NCBI RefSeq assembly: GCF_000471905.2 | Contig: NW_006498435.1 | Location: 506,583-570,582 of the forward strand | DNA length: 64,000 nucleotides | Direction of reading: 5' to 3' | From: Amborella trichopoda | Lineage: Eukaryota; Streptophyta; Magnoliopsida; Amborellales; Amborellaceae | Shown here: positions 22,315-35,200 of the stretch, in pieces | Position numbering within the stretch: the stretch's first letter is position 1 | How the letters are laid out: every line of letters begins with the position of its first letter | Position numbers and translations under genes: made by a program | Notes under the pieces: model-generated | What the model was told of the DNA's origin: nothing | Databases searched by the model: none | What the model saw: the letters and a program-made list of their open reading frames with translations, nothing else

Positions 22315-22931
22315 TTTAAATGAATAGTTCAAAAATAAAAGTTTAAAATCATCTATTTCTAGACTCTAAAATTCATTTTTAGGGAATTTATTAAAAATTG
22401 CACGAGAGATGAAGAAAAAAAACATGAGAAAACCATTCTTAGGGTTAGGACCCTCACACACCTTCCACTACATTTGGACAATGTAAATCAATTTTGGACC
22501 CCTATTGTTAATTAATTCTAATCCAAATTAAATGGATGGTGCAAATGTGTCTGTTCGCCCAAAAATAGTCGCTAAATCTACACCTTCCAAATAAAATGGA
22601 TGGTATACAAGTGTCGGTCAGCACTAAAATAAGTGCATTAGGAACGATACAGTAACCGCATCTGTTAACACATTCATTTCTTTTGCTCTAATCTTAAAAT
22701 CCTTTCAAATGACACAACTATGAATTAGAAAAAATGATGTTTTAGGTGTGATTTGATAAATTGTTGCATTAACTGGCCCACTCAAATACCATCCAAAATT
22801 TAACTGGCCAATAATCTCAACCACCTATATCATGATTATGACAAAAAGGGTTTTAAACCTTTAAATAGATTATTATTGTTTAAATGGTTCAACACCTTTT
22901 TATTTTAGTTTTTCCTACATAAAATTCATAT
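22315..22931. other. Intergenic, nothing recognised
   Basis: AT-rich DNA left of the large LTR element. Confidence 0.5.
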
Positions 22932-22936
22932 TACTT

Positions 22937-25900
22937 TGTTTGAAGATATTTTTCAACACCATGGGTCCCTGATGCGAAATAAAAAGGAAAAGCCGGTCAA
23001 TAACGCCTGACAAACAGTAGAAATTTCAACAGTCTCAGAATGGCCCCAGAACAGGTCAAGATCTTCATATAGACTCCTAAAAGCCTCTTGCCAAGTTTCC
23101 TTGCATTCCGACATGTCTAAGGCAGTGCAGACTGAGAAACAACTTGGGCAGAATCTGCCTCGCAGAATCTGCCTCTAGCACCCTGAAACAGATCCCTATA
23201 ACCAGAACCCTACTTTTGAAGCATTAAACGACAATTGGACCTTCACCATTCTGTCCGGCACTATTGAAAACCCTCTGGGGTCAAAATTCATCTTAAACAG
23301 ACACTCCAGGAAGAAGTTATGGGCAAAAGATCGAAACAAGAGGAGCCGCACACTATGCCCATGCAGCCACCCTGCAAGTAACCTCTATTAAAGGGACAAT
23401 CACGCATAGAGAATTGCAACACTCGTATCTCACTCGTCCGAGATCGGGTCATGCTCAAACTTATTGGAGCGTGTTCTTCTCGTCAAAAGGAGCATTTTGA
23501 CATGTGGCAAGTCCCGTGACGATGACTGAGCCGGGAGAAAAGCTAGAGAGGAGTTCTCGATTTGAAGCCGCACGTTGCAGAAAATCAGTAGTACCTCTGA
23601 TCAGTCGAACTACCAAATCACAGCGCTCACGAACCCAATCGACATGAGACCAGTAGCATCACGTGCATAAGGTCGGTGGCTATCATTGGTCCGAACCCCG
23701 CGTGCGATGAATGGTCGGATTTCGCGCAAGATCAAGTTGAACTCATTGCAGATTCTGGTAGCTGAAATCCCAAATTTCGGCTAAAGTCCAAGACGGCAAA
23801 AACTTCATTCGGGCACCAAATCGCGTCTCGTTTGTTGCAACGTGATTGTGGTAACATGCTCAGTGCAATTCAGCGAAGAAATGACATAAAAGCATCGACA
23901 TGAGGATGCACTATCGATCGAAAGTTTTCAAGATTTATTCAAATTTCTAGTTATGTGATCATACCTTTAAAGCATGATTCATGGCTTAAAATCAATATCA
24001 AAATAATCATAGCATTGAGCCCTACACAATGACAATCATCTTTTGTTCATTCGAACGCTGGATCGTCAACAGATCGCCCAAGAAGAATCAAGAACGTCCT
24101 TAGTTCTCAGCAGAGACTGTTTTGGAATTTTTTCAATTGTTAAGCAGGGGCAAATCAGTCATTTTATACCCTATTTTCTTGTTTTATTTAATTCAAGAAA
24201 AGATATAATTATCATTAATTAGGGTTAGTTTTGGGTAATCCACCCACGTTTTAGCCCTAGTCTATAAATACATGCTATCTCTCATTGTACACAGACAAAA
24301 TTCTTGATGAATGAAATTAAGATTTGCATTGAGATTTCTTGAGCACGTATTGCAGAGAGAAAGAAGAGAGAAAAAATTTAGTGTGGTACCCCTCCTATCT
24401 TCAAGGAATTTTTCTTTCTTTATCCTTTCTCTTTGATCTTCCTTTCTCTCTGCTACTCTCTCTTCTTTCTTCTTCTCTCACTTGTTCTTCTCTCTCTTTC
24501 TTCTCTGCTGAGTCTTCCTCAGAGGCCATACACGGCAATGGTAGTGTCGTGCATGCCTCCTTTTTCTTTTTTCTCTTTCCCTCAATACAGTCCACGCACG
24601 GCGTTAGCCGTTGTTGTACGTAGCGCCATTTGAAGGAGCACACTGTGAGCCGAGCTGCACTCAAGTAGCGGGTCGGATTCTTGTTTCGGTTCCAGGATAG
24701 GTGTCACAAGCGACAACATGCATCTCCGGCCACGGACAATTTCTATTTCATCTCAAACGGCGCTGCTCACCATCGTCTGCAGGCATGTCCACAGCATCCC
24801 ACGCAAGCTCAGATGGCGATGCTTTCCGCCGTGCACAGGCCTATCTGTTGTGCCAAGAGCCTATCACAGACGGTGATGCCTATCGCAGCCCGCGAAGGGT
24901 CGCGACAATGCCTATCGCCGCATGCAGGCTTCTCTTGTGGCTCTGTGCCTATCGTCGCCCTCGAAGGGTCACTAGGTCTATCTGTTGCGCCTCGCGCCCA
25001 TCGCAGACAACGATGCCTATCGCCGTCCATGAAGGGTCGTGGCAATGCTCACCGCCGTCCGTAGGCTTCTTTTGTGTGCTCTGTGCCTCTTGCAGCCCGC
25101 GAGGGGTCGTGTTGCCTTCTCATGTTACCGACGGCGATGGCTAACGCCGTCTGCAGTTCACTACTCGTTCTTTCGCTGCGAGTAGCAGTGTCTAGCGCCG
25201 TCTAGGGGCCATGACACTATTATTCCACAACTGTGGACGACGGTACCAACACCGTCATGACCTGCCTCCTTCGCCGTCTCGTGTGTTCTTTCCACTCTCT
25301 TCTCTTCTCCTTTCCTCTTTCATGCTTGCTTGACTAAAGGATAGACTTAGTCTAGCACTGCCATAACGGTCTGGATGTCGAGCAGTATTATCGTCGTGCT
25401 AGTCTAGAGTACCATGCCCATCTTGCTGCCACATCAGATTCGGGCAGTCATATCGGCCTTGGTTTCGAATAATATTGTCGTCGCACCAGTTTGAGTTACT
25501 GTGCCCGTCTTGCTACCACTCCGTGTCGGTCACTGTACTGTTCCAACTATTAGGCTAGGCTCGTCCCCTTGTCAAGTCCTCTTCTCTTTTCTCCTTATTC
25601 GCACCCACTTTTTTATCATCCTAACTTCTCATCTTCTCTGCCTAATGAATGTGCATCGCCCTAAGACAAGGGTGGGTTCCTCGACCTACTTGTCTTGCAA
25701 ATTAACCATGTTAATGTTGTACAGAAAACAAGGAGATTGACGGTCAAGGGAGGTGATTTCGAACTAGATAAAGCAGTTGGGGGGCTTTTCGTCGTGATGT
25801 AAGAGGGCGCCCGTGTGAGTCAACTCGAGTAAGTCACGGACCCAGTAAGTCAACTCGAGTAAGTCACAGACCCAGGTGAAGTTGGTCCCCACCTCACGTT

Positions 25901-26048
25901 TAAAATTCCTCTCTCACCAGTTGGGCACCTGCCCTTCTTCTGTGAACAAGGTTAAAGAGAGCGGTCTCAGGTCCCAGATCTTCTGAACTCGAGACGCGTG
26001 TCACCCAATCACCTAGATCCGAGGAGGTGAGATCGAGGCATCCGACCA
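22937..26048 (+). repeat. 5' LTR of the Tat-like element
   Basis: 3,112 bp. TATAAATA at about 24264 lies in a plausible promoter context. From about 24810 to 25140 a degenerate internal repeat recurs, built on words such as GCCTATCGC and GAAGGGTCG. Pyrimidine-rich TCTT/CTCT tracts lie at 24410-24520. Confidence 0.9.
24263..24270 (+). promoter_or_regulatory. Putative TATA box of the 5' LTR
   Basis: TATAAATA, followed about 40 bp later by ACACAGACAAAATTC. The corresponding 3' LTR site (about 40447) reads TATCAATA. Confidence 0.55.
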
Positions 26049-26050
26049 AT

Positions 26051-26068
26051 TTGGCGACTCCACTAGGG
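26051..26068 (+). other. Primer binding site of the Tat-like element
   Basis: TTGGCGACTCCACTAGGG begins two bases after the LTR. Sequences of the TGGCGACTCCACTGGG type are common primer sites in plant Ty3/gypsy Tat elements. I do not assign the tRNA with certainty. Confidence 0.7.
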
Positions 26069-26551
26069 ATTTACTACCCCTTTGTCGGTTCGCTCTTGCT
26101 TAATCGGCATCACCTTTTATTTTCCGCACTCATTAAATAGCATCTAAGTTATTCAACCCGTTCATCTGAGTTGGGGATTTTCTCATTCCCGCACTCGTGA
26201 CCGTCCCAGGGAAGCGAGTTTCTCAAGCCTCGTTCCCTACACTCCTCTTAAGTCGGGACTCACAGTCCGACTCCCAGGTTCTTTCCTGAGTTGGTGCGAG
26301 AAAGGACTTGAAAGTCCCTAACTCCCCACTTTCTAGACCTGGTGGACCCTCCACCAAGGCCCTCGCATTGGTAGCATGTTTACTAATATCCACAGCATGA
26401 ACACTGCTATTGGCAATCCCTTGTCATTCACATTGCTGAGGTACGTCGAAAGCCTGCCCTATCTGCTTTCGTGAAAGGCAAGTAGGTTGCCATCGCTTCT
26501 GATGGTCGCCGCAAGGCCACACCCCATACTCCTTCACCACACCGAACCTCT

Positions 26552-26965
26552 ATGCCTAGAGGCTCAACACACCAAGGTGGAGGTCATGGGGCCTCTACCT
26601 CTCGTACACACCTAAAGGCTCGTGGTCAGTCCACTCGATCCACACCTCGGGGCAAATTTCATGATGCATTGAGCTCGCGCCCAAGGCTTGGCCTTCTCGG
26701 GCCGAACCCTGCACGTGCCATGCATCTGCATCCCATAGCTCGGGGCAGCGTCAATTTTGTGCCAGCTCAAGCACAGGGGGGTCGACCACGTCGTCCTCCC
26801 TCTCAATACACACGGCTTCACCCTATGAGAGATAGGCTACCACCCAATCCCTCACAAACACAAGCTCGCAGGTCTCGGCTTCCTAAGGTCGAACCACCTG
26901 ACCGAGCCCGGGCCGACCCTAAGTCACCTGGAGGGTTGCCTCCAAAGGTGCACACGCGACTCTGA
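26552..26965 (+). CDS. Leader ORF of the Tat-like element, Arg/Pro/Ser-rich, unknown
   Basis: 137 codons, open, strongly basic and rich in Pro, Arg and Ser, with no domain I know. It lies between primer site and gag. Ogre-type elements are known to carry an extra ORF upstream of gag, so it could be that ORF or untranslated leader that happens to be open. Confidence 0.3.
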   Translation: MPRGSTHQGGGHGASTSRTHLKARGQSTRSTPRGKFHDALSSRPRLGLLGPNPARAMHLHPIARGSVNFVPAQAQGGRPRRPPSQYTRLHPMRDRLPPNPSQTQARRSRLPKVEPPDRARADPKSPGGLPPKVHTRL

Positions 26966-27243
26966 CGAAGTCATAGGTTCCTTCTCGATCCCGACTCTGG
27001 CGAAGTCGCGAGCTAGTTCCTTCTTCTGTCACTCATCCTTTGCAAGGCAAACACCTCGAGACTTGGCACTCAAAGGTTTTACCTAAGAGTACCATCTTGA
27101 GTCAGCCACCTTAGGTCAGCCATGCACTCGGACCTCACAAGGGAACTCGGGGCAAACACCTGATGGTAGGCAGAAGCCTACAGCCTCCAAGGCAGTAGCC
27201 CATATTACCCTCTATCCTTGGACCTCACTCTCTGCTCCAGCTG

Positions 27244-28760
27244 ATGGACATAGCCCTTGCATGCTCAAGAAAGTCGGCGCAGTCCAAATCTCAAGCTCAA
27301 TTCTGGAGTGAAGTGTATTGCAGCCTCAAGATTAAGCAGAAGCAAGACCTGCAGATCCTGACTAGAGAGGCCCCTAAGGCAGTTGAGGTTACTACTCTCG
27401 ATGACCTCCTGCCTCACAATCCCTTCTTCCCTCTTCGAACTCCAGAACCTGAGCAAGAAGTCCAAGAATATTGCTTGATGGTTACTGTCGCAGGAAAAGA
27501 TCAAGCTGCCAAGAAATTGCGGTCCCAAGACCGTCAAGAACAGGTCCTCATAAGGTCGGTGTACAAGACTCGAGTCCAGTTGGGGCATGCTGAACCCTTA
27601 CAGATCGATTTACCACGTACGACTTGCCAATCTTGGCGAGCCACTATTCCACCTAGCTTTGACCCTCAAGAAGAAAGGTCAGCATCATGGTGATCGATGA
27701 ACCAATTGATGCTCAAGAAGAGCGGATGAGCAGGTTCAAGATGATGATGCAGTCCATTCTCGAAAAGATGGATCGCTTAGAAGCCTCCAGGTCCCCCTTC
27801 TTCTCACCATGAGGCTAATTCTCCGCCTGATGAGGACACAACTCCTAGGTAAACTCCCCTACCAGCTTCCTAAGATAGCTCTGCTCACCACACAGTTTCG
27901 CAGGCTGATATAGACGCCATGGTGACCCATAGTCTCAACAGTCCCGGGCATGCAAGGGGTGCCGCTTTACCAAAAGTCATACCCCTCTTATATCGACTAG
28001 GTGCCATTTCCCCCAAACTATCAAAAAGGGAAGCTCCCCTTGTTTAATGGAACTACATCTCCACACCAGCATATAGCCCACTTCCAAGCGACTTGTCGAG
28101 AGGCGACAACTGACGAGTGACTCCTCCTCCATCAGTTCGTCGATACTTTCGAAGGGCCAGCATTCCGGTGGTATGCTTGGCTACCTCTAAGCTTGGTACA
28201 CACATGGCAAGAAATGGAAAAATTATTCTATGAAGTCCAAAGAAACGTGGAAACCATCGAGCTCCTCACTCTGACTCAAGAGCCTGGTGAGCCATTGGAT
28301 AAGTTCATCTCCTGATGGAGAGAGTTGACAAGCTATCATGCCACTTCCATGACTGAAAAAGAAGCAGTTCATACCTGCATACGAAATATGCTGCCCGAGA
28401 TCGCCTTGCATGTTGAGGCTTCCAATCCATCCTCCATGTTAGAGCTCATCTGTAAAGCGGTTTGTATAGAAGGTCTGTCCAAGCATCATGGGGGATCTTG
28501 TCAGCAGCCCTCTCGCTCAAGAAACACCCGGGGCAATGGCAATTCTCGCTCCAACAATCGTGGCAACAAACAAAATGGGGTGATTAGTGCGGTTGTCGTC
28601 GCGACTGATACTAAGAATGCCGCCCCTCAAACCTTGGACCTCTCTAAAGGGGTAGTCACAACCAAGGCACAGACAACACCTCAGACTGGAGGCAAGCAGC
28701 AGCAATCCTATAACAGGGTCCCACCCCCTAAAAATATAAATCGAAGTGACTACTGAATCC
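27244..28760 (+). pseudogene. gag polyprotein of the Tat-like element (broken)
   Basis: The open frame at 27244-27693 is followed by a short helical stretch (MSRFKMMMQSILEKMDRLEA, about 27728). The retrotransposon gag domain follows from about 28040: HIAHFQATCREATT, AFRWYAWLPLSLVHTWQEM, QEPGEPLDKFIS and MLPEIALHVEASNPSS. A Ser/Arg/Asn/Gly-rich, RNA-binding-like tail (SRNTRGNGNSRSNNRGN) ends at 28756. Stops near 28118, 28315 and 27693 and frameshifts make it non-functional as it stands. It would form the particle shell. Confidence 0.82.
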
Positions 28761-28859
28761 AACACCAGAATAAGGTGCATCCCTTTGAGAAGGAGTGAGT
28801 TCTTGTGCTACTTCGGTTACTACTAGAACAAAACATGATCCAGCTGCCGGAGGTTAAAT

Positions 28860-31330
28860 CCCCAGAGCAGGCTAGACAGGAGACACATGAAAGTTATTGC
28901 ACCTATCACAGGAGAGTAGGCCACCCCACTCAAGAATGTTATACACTCAAGGACATTATCGAAGCCCTTATTAACAAGGGTTAGATAAAGCTCAAAGAGC
29001 TAAAGAATGCATTTGGGGCAACTGAGGCTTCCCACGTAGTGACAATCCAAGAGGATGACGAGGCACCTACCTTCCTCTGTGCAATATTCTCCATAATGCT
29101 CGAAGAAGGTCTCATCATGCTGAAGCTGATAAGGCAGCCCAAGTTCCTGCCTCCAAGAACTGAGAACCTCTGGTGTCCGTATCATCTAATACGAAGTCAT
29201 GACCTGAGCGAATGCACTGGCTTCCACGAGCTCTTGGCAAACAAGATGCAACAGTAACAAGATGTTCATGGTAACTCAGAAGGACACCCTCAAGTCCTTG
29301 CTCCACCAGTGCAAGGAGACCCCTCGACACATGCCTAGGAAAGTGTTAAGCAAGACCCTCTACAGGCCCTCTTCGAGGCGATACTCTAACAGGGTCTCAT
29401 CACTCCCAAGCCCGCCGGGAAACCTATGCATCTTGCCCAGGGTACAAGAAATCTCTGGTACCCATATCATCAGGTATTGGGTAATGAGCTGAGGGAATGC
29501 TCTGGGTTCGAAGCTATAGTCACGGAGAAGGTATAGGAAGGTCACATTGTCTACACCATTCTCCCAGAACGCTTCCAAGCCATCACCCCTGTTCAAGAGG
29601 AAATCCCATTACGGGCCCCCTATGAGCATACTCTAGACCCTTCAGAGCCCTCAACTTCTCAGGCATGAGAAGTGTACCATAGGTGAAGTAGGCTCAAATA
29701 CCTGAAGCGTGAGGCAGTCCACCAAGCTAAGGCTACTCATCAGTCCAACATGGTGGACCAAACCCCTCCTCAAAGATCAAGGACGAGATGAGCACCCAGG
29801 TCCGCTCACAGGAGGAATCACATCCCTTGGCCACCAGTCGAGGAAATATTTCTCAAGCCCTTTCCTCCATTACCGACCTTACAAGATTTCATCCCAAGCG
29901 TAGCTTGCCTTATCCCTTTGTCCAATCAAGCAAACGTCCCCAAGTCATCAACTGCTCGGGGCCTGTCTAATATGGGTGACGACGTTAAAAGCACTCCCCA
30001 ACTGTTAGATCGGGGGCAAGACCTAAAATACCCCTTGCACACATCCAATTCTAGTGATGACGTAAAAAGCTGCCCAAAATCTGCTAACTCTGCTTCTTCT
30101 TCTTCTCCTCCCTCTTCTTCTATCTGTTTTACAGGCACAGCTCGACAATGCCTAGACTTCGACGCTCTAAATAAGGAGCTCGAAGGGGCCAACATCAGCA
30201 GGTCGCATCGGAAGCGCCTAAGAAAGATGCTGGCCCAGGCAACTGGTTTTTAATCAGTCGTCGATGCCCTCGCTGCCCAAGCCACGACTAAGTCATCTTC
30301 AAGCTCATGTTCCAAGGAGGCCTCCCATATGGTGTCGATCTCAGAAGTATCACCCATCACAGGGCAAATGAGCCTAAGATTAGGGAAGAAGCTACAACCC
30401 ACACCTCAGAAGCTCAAGGTCCTCAGGTTTCCTGATCCTTCACTTTTCCCTAAGCCTCAACCTCAAACTTCCACATCCCTAATACAAATCCCTATTACTT
30501 CCCCATCAGCCCAGACCGGACCGGCTGAACAACAAACTCAATCAGTGTCACAAACCAAAACTCAACCAAAACTCAACCAAAACCTCCTCCTAAACCAACC
30601 TTACCACCTAAACCAGTGATAGGATTAGGAGCATAGAAGGCTAATGAGGATAGGGCAAAATATGACATAGTTGGGCATTTGAGGAAGCTCTCAGCCCTTC
30701 TAAGCATCTATGATGCCCTCATGTTATCTAGAGATTACCGTATGGCCCTAGTTCAAGCCCTCTCTATTGAGGTGGACCCAGCCATCCTGAGTGGGTGCTT
30801 GGCGATCACCTTTTCGAGGAGGACTTTCAATTGGGAGGCAAGTTTCATAATCACCCCTCTTCATGACTGGTGAATTACATGCCTGCCCTATCCACCGGAT
30901 TACGCCGAATGGAAGGTCAGCAGTCAAGCTGATCCCAAGAAGGATCATCAACCGATTGGGATTATAATATAAAGATCTCACTCCTAACCACATTACAATG
31001 CAGGGGTTCAACCAGTCAGGAGAGAAGCCAGCTGGCATGGTGCGTCTTCACCTCAAGATCGGTGACCTGAATGATTACGCTCAGTTTCACGTAATCGATA
31101 TCGATACATCTTATAATGTCTTGCTTGGCCGCCCTTAGCTTCATGATCAATGGGTGTTTCCTTCCATGCTCCACCAATGCTTCAAATACAATTGAGATGG
31201 GAGACAGCACACAGTCTATGCTAATAAGAGACTGTTCCCTATAGATGAGACTCACTATGCCCATGCCAAGTACTATTTCACGGATCTTCCAGGACCAGAA
31301 AGGCCAAAGGATGATGATTGGAAGCCTGTG
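28860..31330 (+). pseudogene. Late gag / aspartic protease region of the Tat-like element (broken)
   Basis: Three spaced knuckle-like modules occur: YCTYHRRVGHPTQECYTLKD (about 28895), LWCPYHLIRSHDLSECTGF (about 29168) and LWYPYHQVLGNELRECSGF (about 29453; the first Cys is Tyr). Then come a Pro/Gln-rich linker, the Tat-type stretch YDALMLSRDYRMALVQALS (about 30709) and the retropepsin core. The core has RSAVKLIPRRIINRLGL, MVRLHLKIGDLNDYAQFHVI and DTSYNVLLGRP (about 30920-31137). Where an active protease has the D-[ST]-G-like catalytic site, this copy reads PNGRSAV, so the catalytic Asp appears lost. Stop codons are frequent. No RT follows. Confidence 0.8.
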
Positions 31331-32149
31331 AGAGAGACGGGACCCTCACCTCGTGATAATATCGAAGAGCTTGACCGAATGATTGCGAACGTGCTCAAAG
31401 AGGAGGAAAGACAAGGCAAGATCCTCCCCTTGACTTCTATTTACCTTGCCACATCTCTGAGGTCATGGTGTCACCTCCCGAAGATGAAGCTTTCCCCTCT
31501 ACCTTTGGTTCTAATCCGCCTGAGCAAAATGACAATCTAGAAGCAATTTCTGAGGTCGAGGAGGCCCTAGAGGTAGACCTTCCAGCACCGAGGGTCGCCT
31601 ATATGTCGGACCAGCAAAAAGCCTTACATGTCCCCATCGCTCTTCTAGAAGCAAAACTGGCATATCAACCACCAAGGAAGGTACTCCAAATCCCATCCTC
31701 CTTGAACAAGGAGATCATCAGCAATCAAAAGAAGGTCTTACACTTCTCTGATGCTCTCAAAGAAGGACAGGTAGACAAGGATCAGCCCCCCCAGCTCTCA
31801 GGAACAAGACCCCATGGTAGAGCTGAGAAGTGAGGTTCGCAGCCTCCAGAATCAGCTAGAGGTTATGTGTTTCGCTTCAAAGCACTTAAAGGAGTTTGTC
31901 CCTGAGACTAAGACCTATGACGAGCTAAAAAGCAATGCACCTCGAATCAAAGCCAAGACTCCCTCAAATTGGAGTATTTACAATGAACAAGGTCACCAAA
32001 TCATGAGAACCATGGATTATGAACCCCTGTCGAATCAAACACTAAGGGGTGAGGAAGCAACTGCTCCCCCATTCGAGGTCATTAAAGCCACAACAAGCTT
32101 TCATAATACAAAGCAAGGAGTGGGCTATTCTTTTCGTCTCACATTCTGA
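31331..32149 (+). pseudogene. Post-protease region of the Tat-like element, no RT
   Basis: Plus-strand frames (31328-31540, 31465-31833, 31814-32149) run through an acidic stretch (EAISEVEEALEVDLPAP) and end GVGYSFRLTF. None carries reverse transcriptase motifs. Probably gag-pro C-terminal remnants. Confidence 0.5.
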
Positions 32150-32236
32150 AAGAGCAGAAGCGGTGAAGCAGAAAGAGAAGGAAGAATAAAAAACATGCCT
32201 CACACAGAAAGAGAAAAGAGTCATTTCAGCCATAAA

Positions 32237-35200
32237 TTAAAGGGGCATTACAAGCGTTCTTTTCTTTACAATAGAAGAAATGAAAAGAAAGAGAGAAAGA
32301 AGGCACTGTAAAAAATGGTCAATTGTCTCATTGACCTTTCTCCTGCACTCTTCAGCTAATGCCTTCGCCCACTCGATTTCGCCTCTCAGTTCGACCACTT
32401 GCTCCACCTCATGCTCCATCAAGGCCGCCCCTTCTTTAAGGGGTACTCGAGGGCCAAAATATTATCAGCAAGCACAATGTCCTTTGCTTTCCAAGCCACA
32501 GTCTCCTTCCCCAACTTGTCAAGATTTTACGTCAGCATTAATATCTTTGCCCTCAGGGTCATCACCTTGTGGTGGTGGGCGATGGCCCCTTTAGCAAGCT
32601 CGAATCTCTGGGAGACTGCGACATCCTTTTGCTGCAATTGAGCTTCTACCAGTTCGCGGTGTCACATGAATGAGAACTACAAAGGAGGCAATTGCGAGCT
32701 CTTCAGCCGCAGCGCAGTTGCTTCTTCATGCAAGGCCCTTAGTCTCCACCTTTCTAGCTCGTTTATGACATTATCAAAATAAGGGAGGACCTCTGGTGCA
32801 CCCCCTGCTAGGGCAACTTGCCTTAACTACTTGATTAGGCAGACCCTTCAGTCTCTACACGCCCAAACGAAGCATGTCCATAATTATATCAGATATCCCA
32901 CTAAAGCTAAGCCTAGGCAATGTTGATGGGGCCACTGCAATGGAAGAAGCATCAGTTTCCACAGCAAGGCTCGAAGGGATGGTAGCCATATGAGTTGCTG
33001 ACTCTTCCCTAGTGACTATGATACCCAAACTCTCATCATTCACAGATTCAAAGGGGGCCTAATCTCAGGCTGCTCAGCCCTCACAATACCGGCCTCCTCA
33101 CTTGGCCTCTCGACCTCACCATTAACAGGCTTGGTCCCTCCAAGGCCAACCTATTCTCCTTGCCCCTCACTTTTTGGAACAGTCGCAATATGCTTCAAAG
33201 AAGCCTCAGCCTTTTCAGGGTCAACTTCTTCTCCCTTCTCCCTCTCTTCTTGAACCCCCACCTCTGCCTCGATCGGTGCGACACCTTTCCCCTTCTTTCT
33301 TCGCCCTTGTCTGTTAGGGCAGCCATTTCAGCTACAGGCTCTTCCACAAGGCCCACCTCTTCGACAGTCAGGGGTACTGCCTTTGAGCCCTCAAGGTCAA
33401 CCCCTTGAAGATGTCCCAGCTCTTCTATAACTATGTCGCTTGAGGCAGCAACTTCCTACTGCTCAGGTAGCCCCTCTTTAGTCCCGAGGGCACCAGCCTC
33501 CTCTATGATCACAACCTCTACTGGGGTAGGTGCAGCAACCTCCTGGTCCTCAAAGGCTTTCTCTGCCTCGACTACCTCATCAGCCCCGTTGATCTCCATC
33601 GGGACTGGGCCCTCCCCTTCAGCCATAGATGTCACTTCCTGGTCCGAAGAAATTTCGATCGGTACAGTGGGATCTGAGGCACCGACCTGAGTCTCTGAAG
33701 AGCTAGAGGAGGAAGACGAGTCCTCAAGAGTAAAGGGCAATGCGGAAAGAACAGGAAACACATAGGACACTGAGGAAGCAGCCAGCGAGGAACCATCTTC
33801 CGACTCCGAACCACTGGACGTTTGAGCCCCTTTCGCTTTGAAGCCTGACAAGCTGGTGCACAAGGAACGGCCGGGCAGCCCGCTTCTTCTTTTTCCCTTT
33901 TGCCTGAGAAGGTGCAGCAGTCTCAGGAGCACCCCCTCAAGAAGAGCTTGCGGCAAGTCTACTATGCGGGCAGCTCACTATCAACTTGTTTAGATCCTGG
34001 ATTGAGCGCACCTCATACTCAGGAACCTTACGACCCTCCTTCCATTTGAAGATAGCAGAGAGGTTATAAAAAATGCTCTCTATCTTCCTCTCCATATTAA
34101 GAAATTGTGGCAGAGACTTGTCCACAGCAATTTGTCGGGGCTTCCCAACATTTCGCCAGTCTCAGGGAAAGTTCAGGTTGAAAACCTCACCTAAAGGAGG
34201 GATGCTCGCTATCTTCTTCCACTGTGTGTCCTGGCACTAGTAGCAGTTCTCACCTTTCCAGGGGTGGCTGGCTTCCCAATACCCCGTACTGATGATCGGC
34301 CACTACCATTCATGGGCCCCAGTCGCTTGCACCGTTCTACCGAAGTGCGACAACACATACTTATTAATCTCTGTGAACTCCAAGCATGTGGTCCAAGTTG
34401 TGCAAACATGCCTTGTGAGCCATGTTTCACGATAAGTCCCCAGTCTATCCTTCTCCCTGTGGTTGGCTTTGTTGTTGCGCTTCTCAAAGAACACTGAGAA
34501 AGGGCAATCTTGATCAAGCTCGTGCTGCCGGGCAAATCTATGGGGGAGATACGCCTCGAGTTTCACACTATGGATGGTGCGGTAAGGTAGTACTCTGCCC
34601 CTGATGATCAATATGAACGTGAGCTCCCTATGAGTAGTGGGAGCACCGTCCAAGTTCTTGCCTAGTTCTGGTATAATTGGTGGGGAAATAAGCCCCAAGC
34701 CAACTATACACATAGTGGATGGGGAAAGGCGTCTTAAAATCCCATGGGAAGGCTTTGCCATCCACTATGCCACTTGTCCCTTCATCTCCCTGATAGACTT
34801 TCCCCTAGATATGGCTCCTAGGCCATAGTATATGCTACACAAGACCGACTGTGCGACTGCACATTCTCACCCCCTTGCCATGTCGCAGGCCACATAGAAC
34901 GTGCCTAGACGAATGCTGTCTACTCCTCCTGGGAGAGTGAACTTGCACTGGAAGAGTGTTAAGTATGCTGTCAGAAAGATGTGGTCGTTCCTTCTTTGAA
35001 ACTCAAATACCGGAGGGGTTCCCTTAATGGGTGCTTTTCCCTTTCTCCTCGGGCCCAGACCAACTTCATCAGTACAATCTCCGCAAAATAATGTCACCCA
35101 CTGGGTGAAGGAGACGCGTCCATTCTTGGACTCAGAGCTAAGCAACTGGTAAATTCCAAACAGCTCTTGAAGGCCAGCTAGTGGGTCTTCTTTCCCGACC

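Noticed and set aside
24339..25144. Overlapping open frames in the 5' LTR, with counterparts at 40525-41378
   Set aside because: They lie within the LTRs, differ between the two copies and consist of low-complexity and internal repeats.
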